Below, piece by piece: positions 42,495 to 50,366 of a stretch of 64,000 bases of DNA. The DNA is taken from NCBI RefSeq assembly GCF_001188955.3, contig NZ_JPRF03000054.1:62001-126000 (forward strand), read 5' to 3'. The translations under genes were made by a program, and so were the position numbers. The notes below the pieces were generated by a model that ran no database searches, was not told where the DNA came from, and worked only from the letters and a program-made list of their open reading frames with translations. This DNA is from Kitasatospora aureofaciens. Lineage in GTDB: Bacteria; Actinomycetota; Actinomycetes; Streptomycetales; Streptomycetaceae. The stretch's first letter is position 1; each line of letters starts with the position of its first letter.

Positions 42495-42703
42495 CGCCCT
42501 CCGCCGCATCCCCGAACCGCCCGGTGTCCTGAGCGCCGGGCAGCCGTGGCCGCGCCCCGCCCGCCGGGTGCGCGGCCATCGGCGTCCGCGGGCGACGATT
42601 CACCGAACTCCCGTACGAGAGGGACGGGAGTCGGGTAACGTCAGCGGAGGTGAGCCGGGAAGACTGGTCGGCAGTGCGCCGAACCCTGCCCCGAGGAGCC
42701 ACC

Positions 42704-43258
42704 GTGAGCGTCGACGGGACCGCCCCGACCACCGTCGACGCCGCCCGTCCGTTGCAGCTCGGCCCGCTGGTGCGCACCGACGACCACTGGGTGATCGGCG
42801 ACCACACCCGCAAGGCCCATCTCGCCCTCCTCCCCGAGGGCATGGAGCACCGCGTCGTCGGCGAGGAACCTGAGCTGGTCGCCTGGAGCCGCTTCCGGGG
42901 CATCCACCTCCAGGTCGCCTGCGACCCCGTCTCCGCCACGAGGACCTTCGCCCTCCTCACCCTGCGCCCCAGCAACCCCTGGGCGGGCGCCGAGCTGGGA
43001 TCCAGACTGCGCGACCCGGAGGAGGACTGGCGCGCGAACTACACCCACCACCGCGCCCTGTACTCCTTCCGCCACATCCTGCTGCTCCGCTTCATGCTCA
43101 TGCACGTCTCCTGCGAGCACCACCCCGAACTCCTCGGCGACGACACCTGGTTGACCTGGGCCGTCGGCAAGCTCGCACCGCTGCGCTGCTACCAGGAGAC
43201 CACCGCCCTGCGGATGGTCGAGGAGACGCTCGGCGACCTGCGCCGCCGCCCCGCCTGA
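42704..43258 (+). CDS. Conserved protein of unknown function
   Basis: A 184-residue soluble protein I do not recognise. It has no signal peptide. Blocks such as ALLTLRPSNPWAGAELGSRLRDPEEDWRANY and FRHILLLRFMLMHVSCEHHPEL, the latter with His-Cys-His-His spacing, could form a metal site, but this is speculation. GTG 42704 has GAGGAG at six-base spacing and is preferred over GTG 42650. It precedes the chitinase promoter region. Confidence 0.7.
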   Translation: MSVDGTAPTTVDAARPLQLGPLVRTDDHWVIGDHTRKAHLALLPEGMEHRVVGEEPELVAWSRFRGIHLQVACDPVSATRTFALLTLRPSNPWAGAELGSRLRDPEEDWRANYTHHRALYSFRHILLLRFMLMHVSCEHHPELLGDDTWLTWAVGKLAPLRCYQETTALRMVEETLGDLRRRPA

Positions 43259-43375
43259 GGACCCCCGGCCGACCGCCCGCAGCATCCGCCCGCAGCACAC
43301 CGCTTCGCCGCGCCCCGGCCTCCGATCACTTCCCTTCGGCGACCGGGGCCGTATGCTGACGAACAGTTAGGACCC

Positions 43376-43407
43376 TTGACAGACAAGTGGTCTAGTCCAA
43401 ACATAAA
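43376..43407 (+). promoter_or_regulatory. Chitinase promoter with DasR-type operator
   Basis: TTGACA (43376-43381) is a consensus -35 box. TGGTCTAGTCCA (43388-43399) follows; it is the near-palindromic dre element bound by DasR, the GntR repressor controlling chitin and N-acetylglucosamine genes in Streptomyces. AACATA (43400-43405, 18-bp spacing) is the likely -10. The operator lies between the promoter elements, giving repression relieved by glucosamine-6-phosphate. The leader to the ATG is about 270 bases; I see nothing else in 43259-43680. Confidence 0.75.
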
Positions 43408-43680
43408 CATGTCGATCCGACCGGGATGCACTGTGGGGGTGTGACCACCGGCGGCTGAGGCACCGCCCTGCCCTGCTCCGCACCACCCCCGCTCCGTACA
43501 GCGTGCGCACGCTCGCACCGTCGCCCGCCTCCACGCGAGTCGGTGGGTTCCGCACGCCCCTCTATCCGCACCGAACGCTCCGGACCGGGGCCCGAGCGGC
43601 CGACCCCACACGGCCGCCGACACCCCGGACCGCCCAGCACCTCCCCAACGTCCTTCCTCACCAAGTCTGTTGGAGAATCC

Positions 43681-45423
43681 ATGCGTCTTCGCAGAACCGT
43701 CCAGGCCGCGTTGACGGCCTGCGCCACGCTGGTCGCCTCGGCCGGTCTGGTCGCCGCCGGGACGGCCTCCGCCCAAGCCGCCACCCCGCTCCCCACCCGG
43801 GTCTTCGCACCCTACTTCGAGTCCTGGACCGGCCAGAGCCCCGCCACCCTGGCCGCACAGTCCGGCGCCAAGTACCTCACGATGGCCTTCCTCCAGGCCG
43901 CCACCAAGGGCTCCTGCACCCCGTACTGGAACGGCGACACCTCCAAGCCGGTCTCCTCCTCGACCTTCGGCGCCGACATCGCCACCATCCGCGCCAACGG
44001 CGGGGACGTGATCCCCTCCTTCGGCGGCTACACCGCGGACAACACCGGCACCGAACTGGCCGACAGCTGCACCGACGTCAGCCAGATCGCGGCCGCCTAC
44101 GAGAACCTGATCACCACCTACGACATCAGCCGCATCGACCTCGACATCGAGGACAACTCGCTGACCAACACGGCCGGCATCGACCGCCGCAACAAGGCGA
44201 TCAAGACCGTCCAGGACTGGGCCGCCGCCAGCGGGCGCACCGTCCAGTTCTCCTACACGCTGCCGACCACCACCAGTGGGCTGGCCGACAGCGGCCTCGC
44301 GGTGCTGCGCAACGCGGTCAGCAACAACGCGCGGATCGACGTCGTCAACATGATGACCTTCGACTACTACGACAACGCCACCCACGACATGGCGGCCGAC
44401 ACCCAGACCTCGGCGCAGGGCCTGTACAACCAGCTGGCCAGGCTCTACCCGTCGAAGACCCCCGCGCAGCTGTGGGGTTCGATCGGCATCACCGAGATGG
44501 TCGGCATCGACGACTTCGGCGCGGCCGAGACCTTCACGGTGGCCAACGCCACCACCGTGTACAACTGGGCGGTTTCGAAGGGCATCAACACGCTGTCCTT
44601 CTGGGCGCTCCAGCGTGACAACGGCAACTGTGCGGGCAAGGGCGGGGACGACTCCTGCTCCGGCATCAACCAGAACACCTGGGACTTCACCCACAGCTTC
44701 GCGCCGTTCACCAGCGGCTCGACGGTGACCAACGACTTCTCGGTCGCGGTGAACCCGAACTCGGCAACGGTGAAGGCCGGTTCGTCGACCTCGGCCGCCA
44801 TCGCGACGGCGGTCACGGCGGGCTCGGCGCAGAGCGTCAGCCTCTCGGTCAGCGGCGCTCCGGCCGGGGTCACCGCCACCGTCACCCCGGGCAGCGTCAC
44901 CGCGGGCAACGGCGCGATCCTGAACATCGCCACCACCTCGGCCGCCGCGGCGGGCACCTACCCGCTGACGGTGACCGCCACCGCACCCTCCGGCACCCAC
45001 ACCGCGACCTACTCGCTGACCGTCACCGGCACCACCCCGTCGACCGGCCTGGTCAACGGCGGCCTGGAGACCGGCAGCCTGGCCCCGTGGACCTGCCAGA
45101 GCGGCGGCAACGTGGTGACCACCCCGGTCCACTCCGGCTCGTACGCGCTGCAGGCCGCGGCCTCCGCGAGCCAGACCGGCGAGTGCACCCAGACGGTGAC
45201 ACTGAAGCCCAACACCAGCTACACCCTGAGCGGTTGGGTTCAGGGCAACTACGCCTATCTGGGCGTCGGCGGCGGCGCCACCGCCAGCACCTGGACCAAC
45301 TCCTCGAACTGGACCCAGCTGTCCGTCCCCTTCACCACCGGCTCCTCCGGCACCGTCACCGTGTACCTGCACGGCTGGTACGGGCAGGGCAGCGTCTACG
45401 GGGACGACTTCTCGATCGCCTGA
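43681..45423 (+). CDS. Secreted GH18 chitinase with C-terminal carbohydrate-binding module
   Basis: A 580-residue exported enzyme hydrolysing chitin. The signal peptide is cleaved probably after AQA near residue 33. The GH18 barrel begins RVFAPYFESW; the catalytic strand is SRIDLDIED with acid/base E157 and D153/D155, while the first Asp of DxxDxDxE is S150. MTFDYYDN and LSFWALQRD are the product-side strands. After a domain of about 90 residues (immunoglobulin-like, 355-445) a galactose-binding-like module (LVNGGLETGSLAPWTC to VYGDDFSIA) ends the protein. GGAG precedes ATG 43681. DasR-type control is seen upstream. Confidence 0.93.
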   Translation: MRLRRTVQAALTACATLVASAGLVAAGTASAQAATPLPTRVFAPYFESWTGQSPATLAAQSGAKYLTMAFLQAATKGSCTPYWNGDTSKPVSSSTFGADIATIRANGGDVIPSFGGYTADNTGTELADSCTDVSQIAAAYENLITTYDISRIDLDIEDNSLTNTAGIDRRNKAIKTVQDWAAASGRTVQFSYTLPTTTSGLADSGLAVLRNAVSNNARIDVVNMMTFDYYDNATHDMAADTQTSAQGLYNQLARLYPSKTPAQLWGSIGITEMVGIDDFGAAETFTVANATTVYNWAVSKGINTLSFWALQRDNGNCAGKGGDDSCSGINQNTWDFTHSFAPFTSGSTVTNDFSVAVNPNSATVKAGSSTSAAIATAVTAGSAQSVSLSVSGAPAGVTATVTPGSVTAGNGAILNIATTSAAAAGTYPLTVTATAPSGTHTATYSLTVTGTTPSTGLVNGGLETGSLAPWTCQSGGNVVTTPVHSGSYALQAAASASQTGECTQTVTLKPNTSYTLSGWVQGNYAYLGVGGGATASTWTNSSNWTQLSVPFTTGSSGTVTVYLHGWYGQGSVYGDDFSIA

Positions 45424-45451
45424 GGACGGTGACGGCCGAGGGCCGACGAAT

Positions 45452-45548
45452 CACAGCTGTCAGCTGTCAGCTGACAGCTGACAGCTGACAGGTAACAGAT
45501 GACGGATAACAGCTGACAGATTTCATCATCTGACGGCTGTTATCCGTT
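45452..45548. repeat. Dispersed palindromic repeat, copy 5 (compound)
   Basis: Two palindromes in tandem. The first, 45454-45487, is a perfect 34-bp palindrome made only of CAGCTGT and its complement ACAGCTG. The second pairs CGGATAACAGCTGACAGAT (45503-45521) with ATCTGACGGCTGTTATCCG (45528-45546), two mismatches, around TTCATC. Its outer arms match copy 3. It separates the convergent chitinase and MFS genes. Confidence 0.85.
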
Positions 45549-45570
45549 CGTCGTCAGGCGGCCGTCACCC

Positions 45571-46911
45571 TCACCCCGCCGCCTCCCGAAGCCGCCCCGG
45601 CCGGCACAGAGTCACGTACGCCGTCAGTGCCAGCATCCCGCAGCCAAGGACCACCACCGCCAGCAGCACCGCTGACGGCCGACCGCCGAGGCTGCTCAGC
45701 GGCGCCACCACCGCGCCGCACAGGAAGTTGCCCGTCCCCAGCAGCGCCGAGGCCGTCCCGGCCGTCTGCGGCTCGACCAGGCTCAGCGCCTGCGCCGCCG
45801 TGTTCGGCAGCACCACCCCGAGACTGCCCATCAGCACGAACAGCGGCGGGCAGAACCCGGCCAGCCCGAAGTCCCACACCGCCGTCAGCAGCACCAGCGC
45901 CACCCCGGCCGCAACCGCTGCCCCGAGCCCGGCGAGCATCAGCGACCGTGCCGCGAAGCGCGGTGCCAGCACCCTCCCGTTCAGCTGGGTCATCACCACG
46001 ATGGACACCGAGTTCAGCCCGAACAGCAGGCTGTAGGTCTGCGGCGAGACCTGGTACACGTGCTGCAACACCGTCGACGACCCGCTGATGTAGCCGAACA
46101 GCGCGCCGAAGGCCAGCGAGCTGGTCAACGCCAGCCCGAGGAAAGGCAGGTGCCGCAGCAGCCGCCCGATCGTACGCAGCGCCGCGCCCACCCCGCCACC
46201 GTTCCGGGCCCGCGGTGGCAGCGTCTCGCGCAGGGCTCCGAACGCGGCCAGGGTGAGTAGCAGTCCGAGCGCGGTGAGCGCCCCGAAGGTGCCGCGCCAG
46301 GAGGTGAACCGCAGCAACTGCGCCCCGATGATCGGGGCGAGGATCGGAGCCAGCCCGGATATCAGCGCGATCGAGGCGAGGAAGCGCAGCATCGCGACGC
46401 CCTGGAAGCGGTCCCGGGCGACGGCTCGTCCGATGACCAGTCCCGCCGACCCGGCCGCGCCCTGGACGAACCGGGCGGCGGTCAGCACGGGAAGGTTCGG
46501 CGCGACCACGCACACCACGCTGGACAGGGTGTAGACGGCCAGTCCGACGAGCAGCGGCGGTCGGCGTCCGAAGCGGTCGCTGAGCGGTCCGAAGAGCAGT
46601 TGGCCGGCGGCGACACCGAACATCGAGAACGTCAGGGTGAGCTGCACGGCGGCCGGTTCGGCGACCAGGTCGTCGGCGATCGCGGGCAGGCCGGGGAGGT
46701 AGAGGTCGGTGGTGAGCGGGCCGAGCGCGGCGAGGCCGCCGAGGACGGCGATCGTGGCCCGGCCGGAACCGGCCAGGGGGGCGGCGCCGGCCGAGGCGGC
46801 GGTCGAGGAGGTCTCGGCGGCAGCGGTCTGAGCCGAAGCTGTCTGGGGGGAAGCGTTTTGGGGTGAAGCGGTCGACGTGTCGTCGGTAGGGCCGACGGTC
46901 GGGCCGGGCAT
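45571..46911 (-). CDS. MFS drug exporter, Bcr/CflA family
   Basis: A 446-residue, twelve-span proton antiporter. GPLTTDLYLPGLPAIADDL is the Bcr/CflA signature, GPLSDRFGRRPPLL is the loop 2-3 MFS motif, and GRAVARDRF near the fifth span fits drug:H+ antiporters of this type. Relatives export bicyclomycin, chloramphenicol or sulfonamides; the substrate here is unknown. The first 45 residues are a Ser/Thr/Ala/Gln-rich tail. ATG 46911 has GAGGAG upstream; other in-frame starts lie further out without it. Confidence 0.92.
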   Translation of the reverse strand: MPGPTVGPTDDTSTASPQNASPQTASAQTAAAETSSTAASAGAAPLAGSGRATIAVLGGLAALGPLTTDLYLPGLPAIADDLVAEPAAVQLTLTFSMFGVAAGQLLFGPLSDRFGRRPPLLVGLAVYTLSSVVCVVAPNLPVLTAARFVQGAAGSAGLVIGRAVARDRFQGVAMLRFLASIALISGLAPILAPIIGAQLLRFTSWRGTFGALTALGLLLTLAAFGALRETLPPRARNGGGVGAALRTIGRLLRHLPFLGLALTSSLAFGALFGYISGSSTVLQHVYQVSPQTYSLLFGLNSVSIVVMTQLNGRVLAPRFAARSLMLAGLGAAVAAGVALVLLTAVWDFGLAGFCPPLFVLMGSLGVVLPNTAAQALSLVEPQTAGTASALLGTGNFLCGAVVAPLSSLGGRPSAVLLAVVVLGCGMLALTAYVTLCRPGRLREAAG

Positions 46912-47133
46912 GGGTCTCCTCACGGACGCGGTGACGTGGTGTTCGTTCGTGATCCGTCCTATCGCAGCCCGGTGGGCGCCGACTACGGCGGGGGCACAGC
47001 GGGACGGATCCGCCCACCGGCCGATCCACAGCACGCGTACGACGACGGCCCGCCCGCACCTTCCGGTGCCCGGCGGGCCGTTCGTTCCCTGGTCAGGACG
47101 GCTGATCCGCGGTCAGCGCCCGAATCAGCACCC

Positions 47134-47616
47134 TCAGTGCTTGGCGACGTGCTCGGCCCGCAGGGCCGCCTGCAGCGTCGCGCCGTCCTGCCACGCGTAG
47201 AGCTGGTTGCCGGTGAGCGTCACATTGTAGTGCCCGCAGGTGCCGACGGCCTTGGCCGCGACGCCCTCCGGGAACCAGCCCGCCTTGAGCGAGACCGGCA
47301 GCGGGTGCGGGCCCCGGCCCGACACCCCGGTGCTGCAGCCGGCGGGCAGCCGGCCCTCGGGGAGCGTCGCCCGCAGCAGCCGGTCGTCGCCCGTGGTGGA
47401 CATCAGGTACTTCACCGAGGAGGCGTTGTCGGGCAGCCAGGCCGGCACCGAGCGGCGCTCGGCCTTGGCCTGCGAGCCGCTGTCGTACGAGGCCTGTTCC
47501 TGGTGGCGCCCGTCGTACCACTCGGACACCCGCGGGCCGATTGCCACGGCTGCCACGGCGACGGCCATGCCGGTGCCCGCGACTCCCAGCGCGACCTTGC
47601 TCACGATGCCCTTCAT
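47134..47616 (-). CDS. Small membrane-anchored protein of unknown function
   Basis: A 160-residue protein with one N-terminal hydrophobic segment (VALGVAGTGMAVAVAAVAIG, residues 8-27) serving as signal anchor or uncleaved signal. The outside domain starts VSEWYDGRHQEQASYDSG and contains two cysteines (GCSTGVSG and GTCGHYNV) that may pair. No family recognised. GAGGG lies upstream of ATG 47616. Its promoter region holds a perfect 15-bp tandem repeat. Confidence 0.7.
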   Translation of the reverse strand: MKGIVSKVALGVAGTGMAVAVAAVAIGPRVSEWYDGRHQEQASYDSGSQAKAERRSVPAWLPDNASSVKYLMSTTGDDRLLRATLPEGRLPAGCSTGVSGRGPHPLPVSLKAGWFPEGVAAKAVGTCGHYNVTLTGNQLYAWQDGATLQAALRAEHVAKH

Positions 47617-47656
47617 GCCTGACTGCCCTCTCCGTGTACGTTGCCGATGCGACCGT

Positions 47657-47686
47657 TACCGGTGCGTCCGCTACCGGTGCGTCCGC
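47657..47686. repeat. Perfect 15-bp tandem repeat
   Basis: TACCGGTGCGTCCGC occurs twice head to tail, with a weaker third partial copy (GATGCGACCGT) just before. It lies 41 bp upstream of the small membrane protein gene. The rest of the 47617-48026 gap contains nothing I can support. Confidence 0.8.
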
Positions 47687-48026
47687 GGGCCTCCCGCGAC
47701 CCGGCTGGCGGAGCGCTCCGCCGGCCGGGTGTAACCATCGTGGCCCGGTCCGCCCTGCCGGAGCGTCACCACGAGGTCGCGATCTTGCATCCAACCCACG
47801 GGGTACGGTCTCCACCTTCAGGCGTATGTCCGCGGCCCCGGTCCCCGGGGTAGGTACCGTCACGGCGCCCGCGGCGACACGCCCCGTCCCGAGTCCGCTC
47901 CGGGCCCCGATCGAGCCTGACTCAACCGGCGCTCCGCCGCAGCCCGGCCTGCTGCACCCGGAGCAGCGGCGGGACGGGAGGGGTGGTACGGGAGGAACGA
48001 CACGGAGAGCGGAAACAGAGCGCGTG

Positions 48027-48905
48027 TCAGACGGCCGCGGGCACCGGACGGGCGACCGGGAAGGGGCGGCCGTCGAGGGTCCAGTGCGGGTCGATCGGGC
48101 GCAGCAGCGAGGCGTACACCTGGGCGGCGACGTCGGGGTGGCGGATGTCGCCGGTGGGCGGGCTGGCCGGGATGTCGTGTCCGGCGCAGGCGACCCAGGC
48201 GGTCCGCTCCTCGACCGTACGGCCGCCGTGGCCGCCGGCGTCGACGTGGCCGTGGTCGGTGACCACGATGACGGTCCACTGCTCCTCGGCGTGGGTCGCC
48301 CGGCCGCGGACGGCGTCGAGCAGGCGGCCGAGGCGCTCGTCGGCGGTGCGCATCGCGGCGCGGTACTCCTCGCCGCAGCCGAGGAAGTGGGCGGTCTCGT
48401 CCACGGCGCCGAGGTAGACGAAGGAGGCCTCGGGGTCGGCGGTGCCGAGGACGTGGACGGCCTCCCGGGTGACCTCCTCGTCGACGGTCTCCCAGGCCTC
48501 GGGGGTGTCCTCGGCCGGGGCTATGTACGAGAGCCGTCCGGGGGCACGGAAGAGCGGGCCGCCGGACTCGTTGATCATCAGCGGGTCCCAGCCGGCCGCG
48601 ACGAAGGTGCGGCGGCGGTCGCCGCGGTTGAGGCGGGTGGCGAAGTCGGGGAAGACGTCCAGCCGGTTGCCGCCCAGGTGGTTGCCCCAGACGCCGTGCT
48701 TGGCGGGCTCGACGCCGGTCACGATGGTGGCCCAGCAGGGCCCGGACATGGTGGGCGTGGTTTCCGCGACGGTGACCGGCACCAGGAACCCGGCCTCGGC
48801 GACCTCCCGGAGGCGCGGCATCGGCACCTGCGCCAGGAAGTCGTGGCGGACTCCGTCGATCCCGACGACGAGCACGCGGGGGCGGGGCCACTGGGCTGCG
48901 GACAT
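48027..48905 (-). CDS. Type I phosphodiesterase / alkaline-phosphatase-superfamily hydrolase
   Basis: A 292-residue metal-dependent phosphodiesterase or nucleotide pyrophosphatase. Metal and nucleophile segments are VVGIDGVRHDFL (Asp), ETTPTMSGPCWATIVTG (nucleophile in the TPTMSGP stretch), YLGAVDETAHFLG (Asp/His) and VTDHGHVDAGGHGG (Asp-His-Gly-His). No signal peptide is visible, so it should act in the cytoplasm. ATG 48905 follows AAGGAAG. It lies 163 bp downstream of the ATP-grasp gene on the same strand. Confidence 0.9.
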   Translation of the reverse strand: MSAAQWPRPRVLVVGIDGVRHDFLAQVPMPRLREVAEAGFLVPVTVAETTPTMSGPCWATIVTGVEPAKHGVWGNHLGGNRLDVFPDFATRLNRGDRRRTFVAAGWDPLMINESGGPLFRAPGRLSYIAPAEDTPEAWETVDEEVTREAVHVLGTADPEASFVYLGAVDETAHFLGCGEEYRAAMRTADERLGRLLDAVRGRATHAEEQWTVIVVTDHGHVDAGGHGGRTVEERTAWVACAGHDIPASPPTGDIRHPDVAAQVYASLLRPIDPHWTLDGRPFPVARPVPAAV

Positions 48906-49068
48906 GGTGGGGCTTCCTTTCGGTCGTGCACACCCGGCCGCGCCCGCCGAGGGCGCTGCCGACCGCGCCATGCTTCACGGCCCGCCGTACCGTTCGGCGT
49001 CCGGCCGTCGAACGGCGGGTGTCCGTGAGGTGTCGGGCGGCCGACCGGTCGCGGGCACCCGCCCGTCG

Positions 49069-49872
49069 TCAGCCGATCGTACGGAGCGTACGGACGAAAC
49101 GGCGGTCCGGCCCGGCGAGTTGGGCGCTCGGCCCGGCTGCGCGCAGCACGATGTCCAGGACCCGGTCCGGGTCGGCGGCGTAGCAGTGGGCGAACCAGGG
49201 CAGGTTGGCCTCGACCACGGCCCAGTGCTCGGCCGGGTCGTACGGGTCGGCGATCGGGCCGACGTCCAGGGCGACGGCGCTGGGCAGGGTGTCCCCGACG
49301 GCGTCGAGCAGGCGGCGGGCGAAGGCGGTGGCGGCTGCCGTCAGCGGCGCCGGGTCGAGCCGGCCGAAGCGCGCGTAGCGGCTGCCGGTGAGCACTTCGC
49401 CGTCGAGCAGGAACAGCCGGTACTCGGCGGCGAAGGTCACCGGCTCGCTGACCAGGACGGGGGTGTCCGGGCCGATCCGCTCGCCGGTGCGGGGCAGCCG
49501 GGAGCCGTCCGGGTAGACCGCGGGCGGGACCGACTTGTCGGCGGGCGGTTTGACGAAGGCCGGGTGGCGCAGCGTCCAGGCCTCGGCGAGGGTGGTGAGT
49601 TCGATCCGGCGGCGGGTGAACTCCTCCGGCAGCCGGGCGAGCCAGTCGTCCTCGGGTTCGAGCAGGGCGAGGCCGAGCGGCGCGGCGATCCGGGCGGCGG
49701 CGAGCGGCCCGCCGTACCAGTGGACGGGCCGCCCGGTGAGTTCCTCGACCGTGCCCGGGCCGGTCAGCACGGCGGTGGCCAGCCCGCGCCGGGTGGCGGC
49801 CGCGGTGAGCAGGCCGGTGGTGCTGGTCGCCTGGGCGGAGGTGAGCAGGACGGGCTCGTGCACCGCGTTCAC
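49069..49872 (-). CDS. ATP-grasp domain protein (DUF4343-like)
   Basis: A 267-residue protein with ATP-grasp character: FVKPPADKSVPP (Lys ATP contact and flexible loop), LVSEPVTFAAEYRLFLLDGEVL (strand with the adenine-hinge Glu), SAVALDVGPI and VVEANLPWFAHCYA (terminal Glu/Asn metal ligands). Such enzymes join a carboxylate to an amine or thiol through an acyl phosphate. The substrate is unknown. GTG 49872 overlaps the stop of the small upstream gene as GTGA, so the two are translated together. Confidence 0.82.
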   Translation of the reverse strand: MNAVHEPVLLTSAQATSTTGLLTAAATRRGLATAVLTGPGTVEELTGRPVHWYGGPLAAARIAAPLGLALLEPEDDWLARLPEEFTRRRIELTTLAEAWTLRHPAFVKPPADKSVPPAVYPDGSRLPRTGERIGPDTPVLVSEPVTFAAEYRLFLLDGEVLTGSRYARFGRLDPAPLTAAATAFARRLLDAVGDTLPSAVALDVGPIADPYDPAEHWAVVEANLPWFAHCYAADPDRVLDIVLRAAGPSAQLAGPDRRFVRTLRTIG

Positions 49873-50246
49873 CGCTCCGGCCGGAACGCGTGGACGACCT
49901 CGATGCGGCCCACGATGTGTCGGTTGAACTCGGCCAGCTCGTCGGCGGGCACGCAGAGTTCGAGGATCGTCCGGCCACCCGCCCGCTGCACGGGGTAGCG
50001 GGCGACGAACTCCGTCTCCACTTCGAAACGGGTGACGTAGCCGACGCCGGAGGCGGGCACGTTCCAGTCGCGGGCGATCCGGATCGCGTAGTCCTCGTTG
50101 AGGACGGGGTAGAAGATCGGCTGCTCGGGCAGCCGGGGCGGCCAGGCGCGCCAGCCGGCCGCCTCGACCAGGGCCAGCTCCTCCGGGCCGGTGGGGCGCC
50201 AGAGGGTGGTGGTCGGGGGCGGCGGCTGGACGGACTGGCTGGTCAT
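49869..50246 (-). CDS. Small conserved partner of the ATP-grasp protein
   Basis: A 125-residue soluble protein. LWRPTGPEELALVEAAGWRAWPPRLPEQPIFYPVLNEDYA and VTRFEVETEFVARYPVQ are strongly patterned, and the end AEFNRHIVGRIEVVHAF is also conserved-looking. Proteins like it are sometimes annotated as ADP-ribosylation/crystallin J1, a name I recall but cannot verify and which does not establish a function. The four-base overlap with the ATP-grasp gene suggests that it is a substrate, acceptor or regulator of that enzyme. Confidence 0.78.
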   Translation of the reverse strand: MTSQSVQPPPPTTTLWRPTGPEELALVEAAGWRAWPPRLPEQPIFYPVLNEDYAIRIARDWNVPASGVGYVTRFEVETEFVARYPVQRAGGRTILELCVPADELAEFNRHIVGRIEVVHAFRPER

Positions 50247-50366
50247 GGCAGGGACGGTAGCCGGGCCGCGACGGGCCCGGCCACCGGATTTCGCCGATCC
50301 GGTCCCGGCCGGCTCTCGGCCCGCTCTCGGCTCGGTGTCACCGTGCCGAGGGGGCCGGGCGGGCCG

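Noticed and set aside
45452-45548. CRISPR array or attachment site
   Set aside because: Repeats are 7 bp and contiguous with no spacers of constant length, and no cas or integrase genes are nearby.
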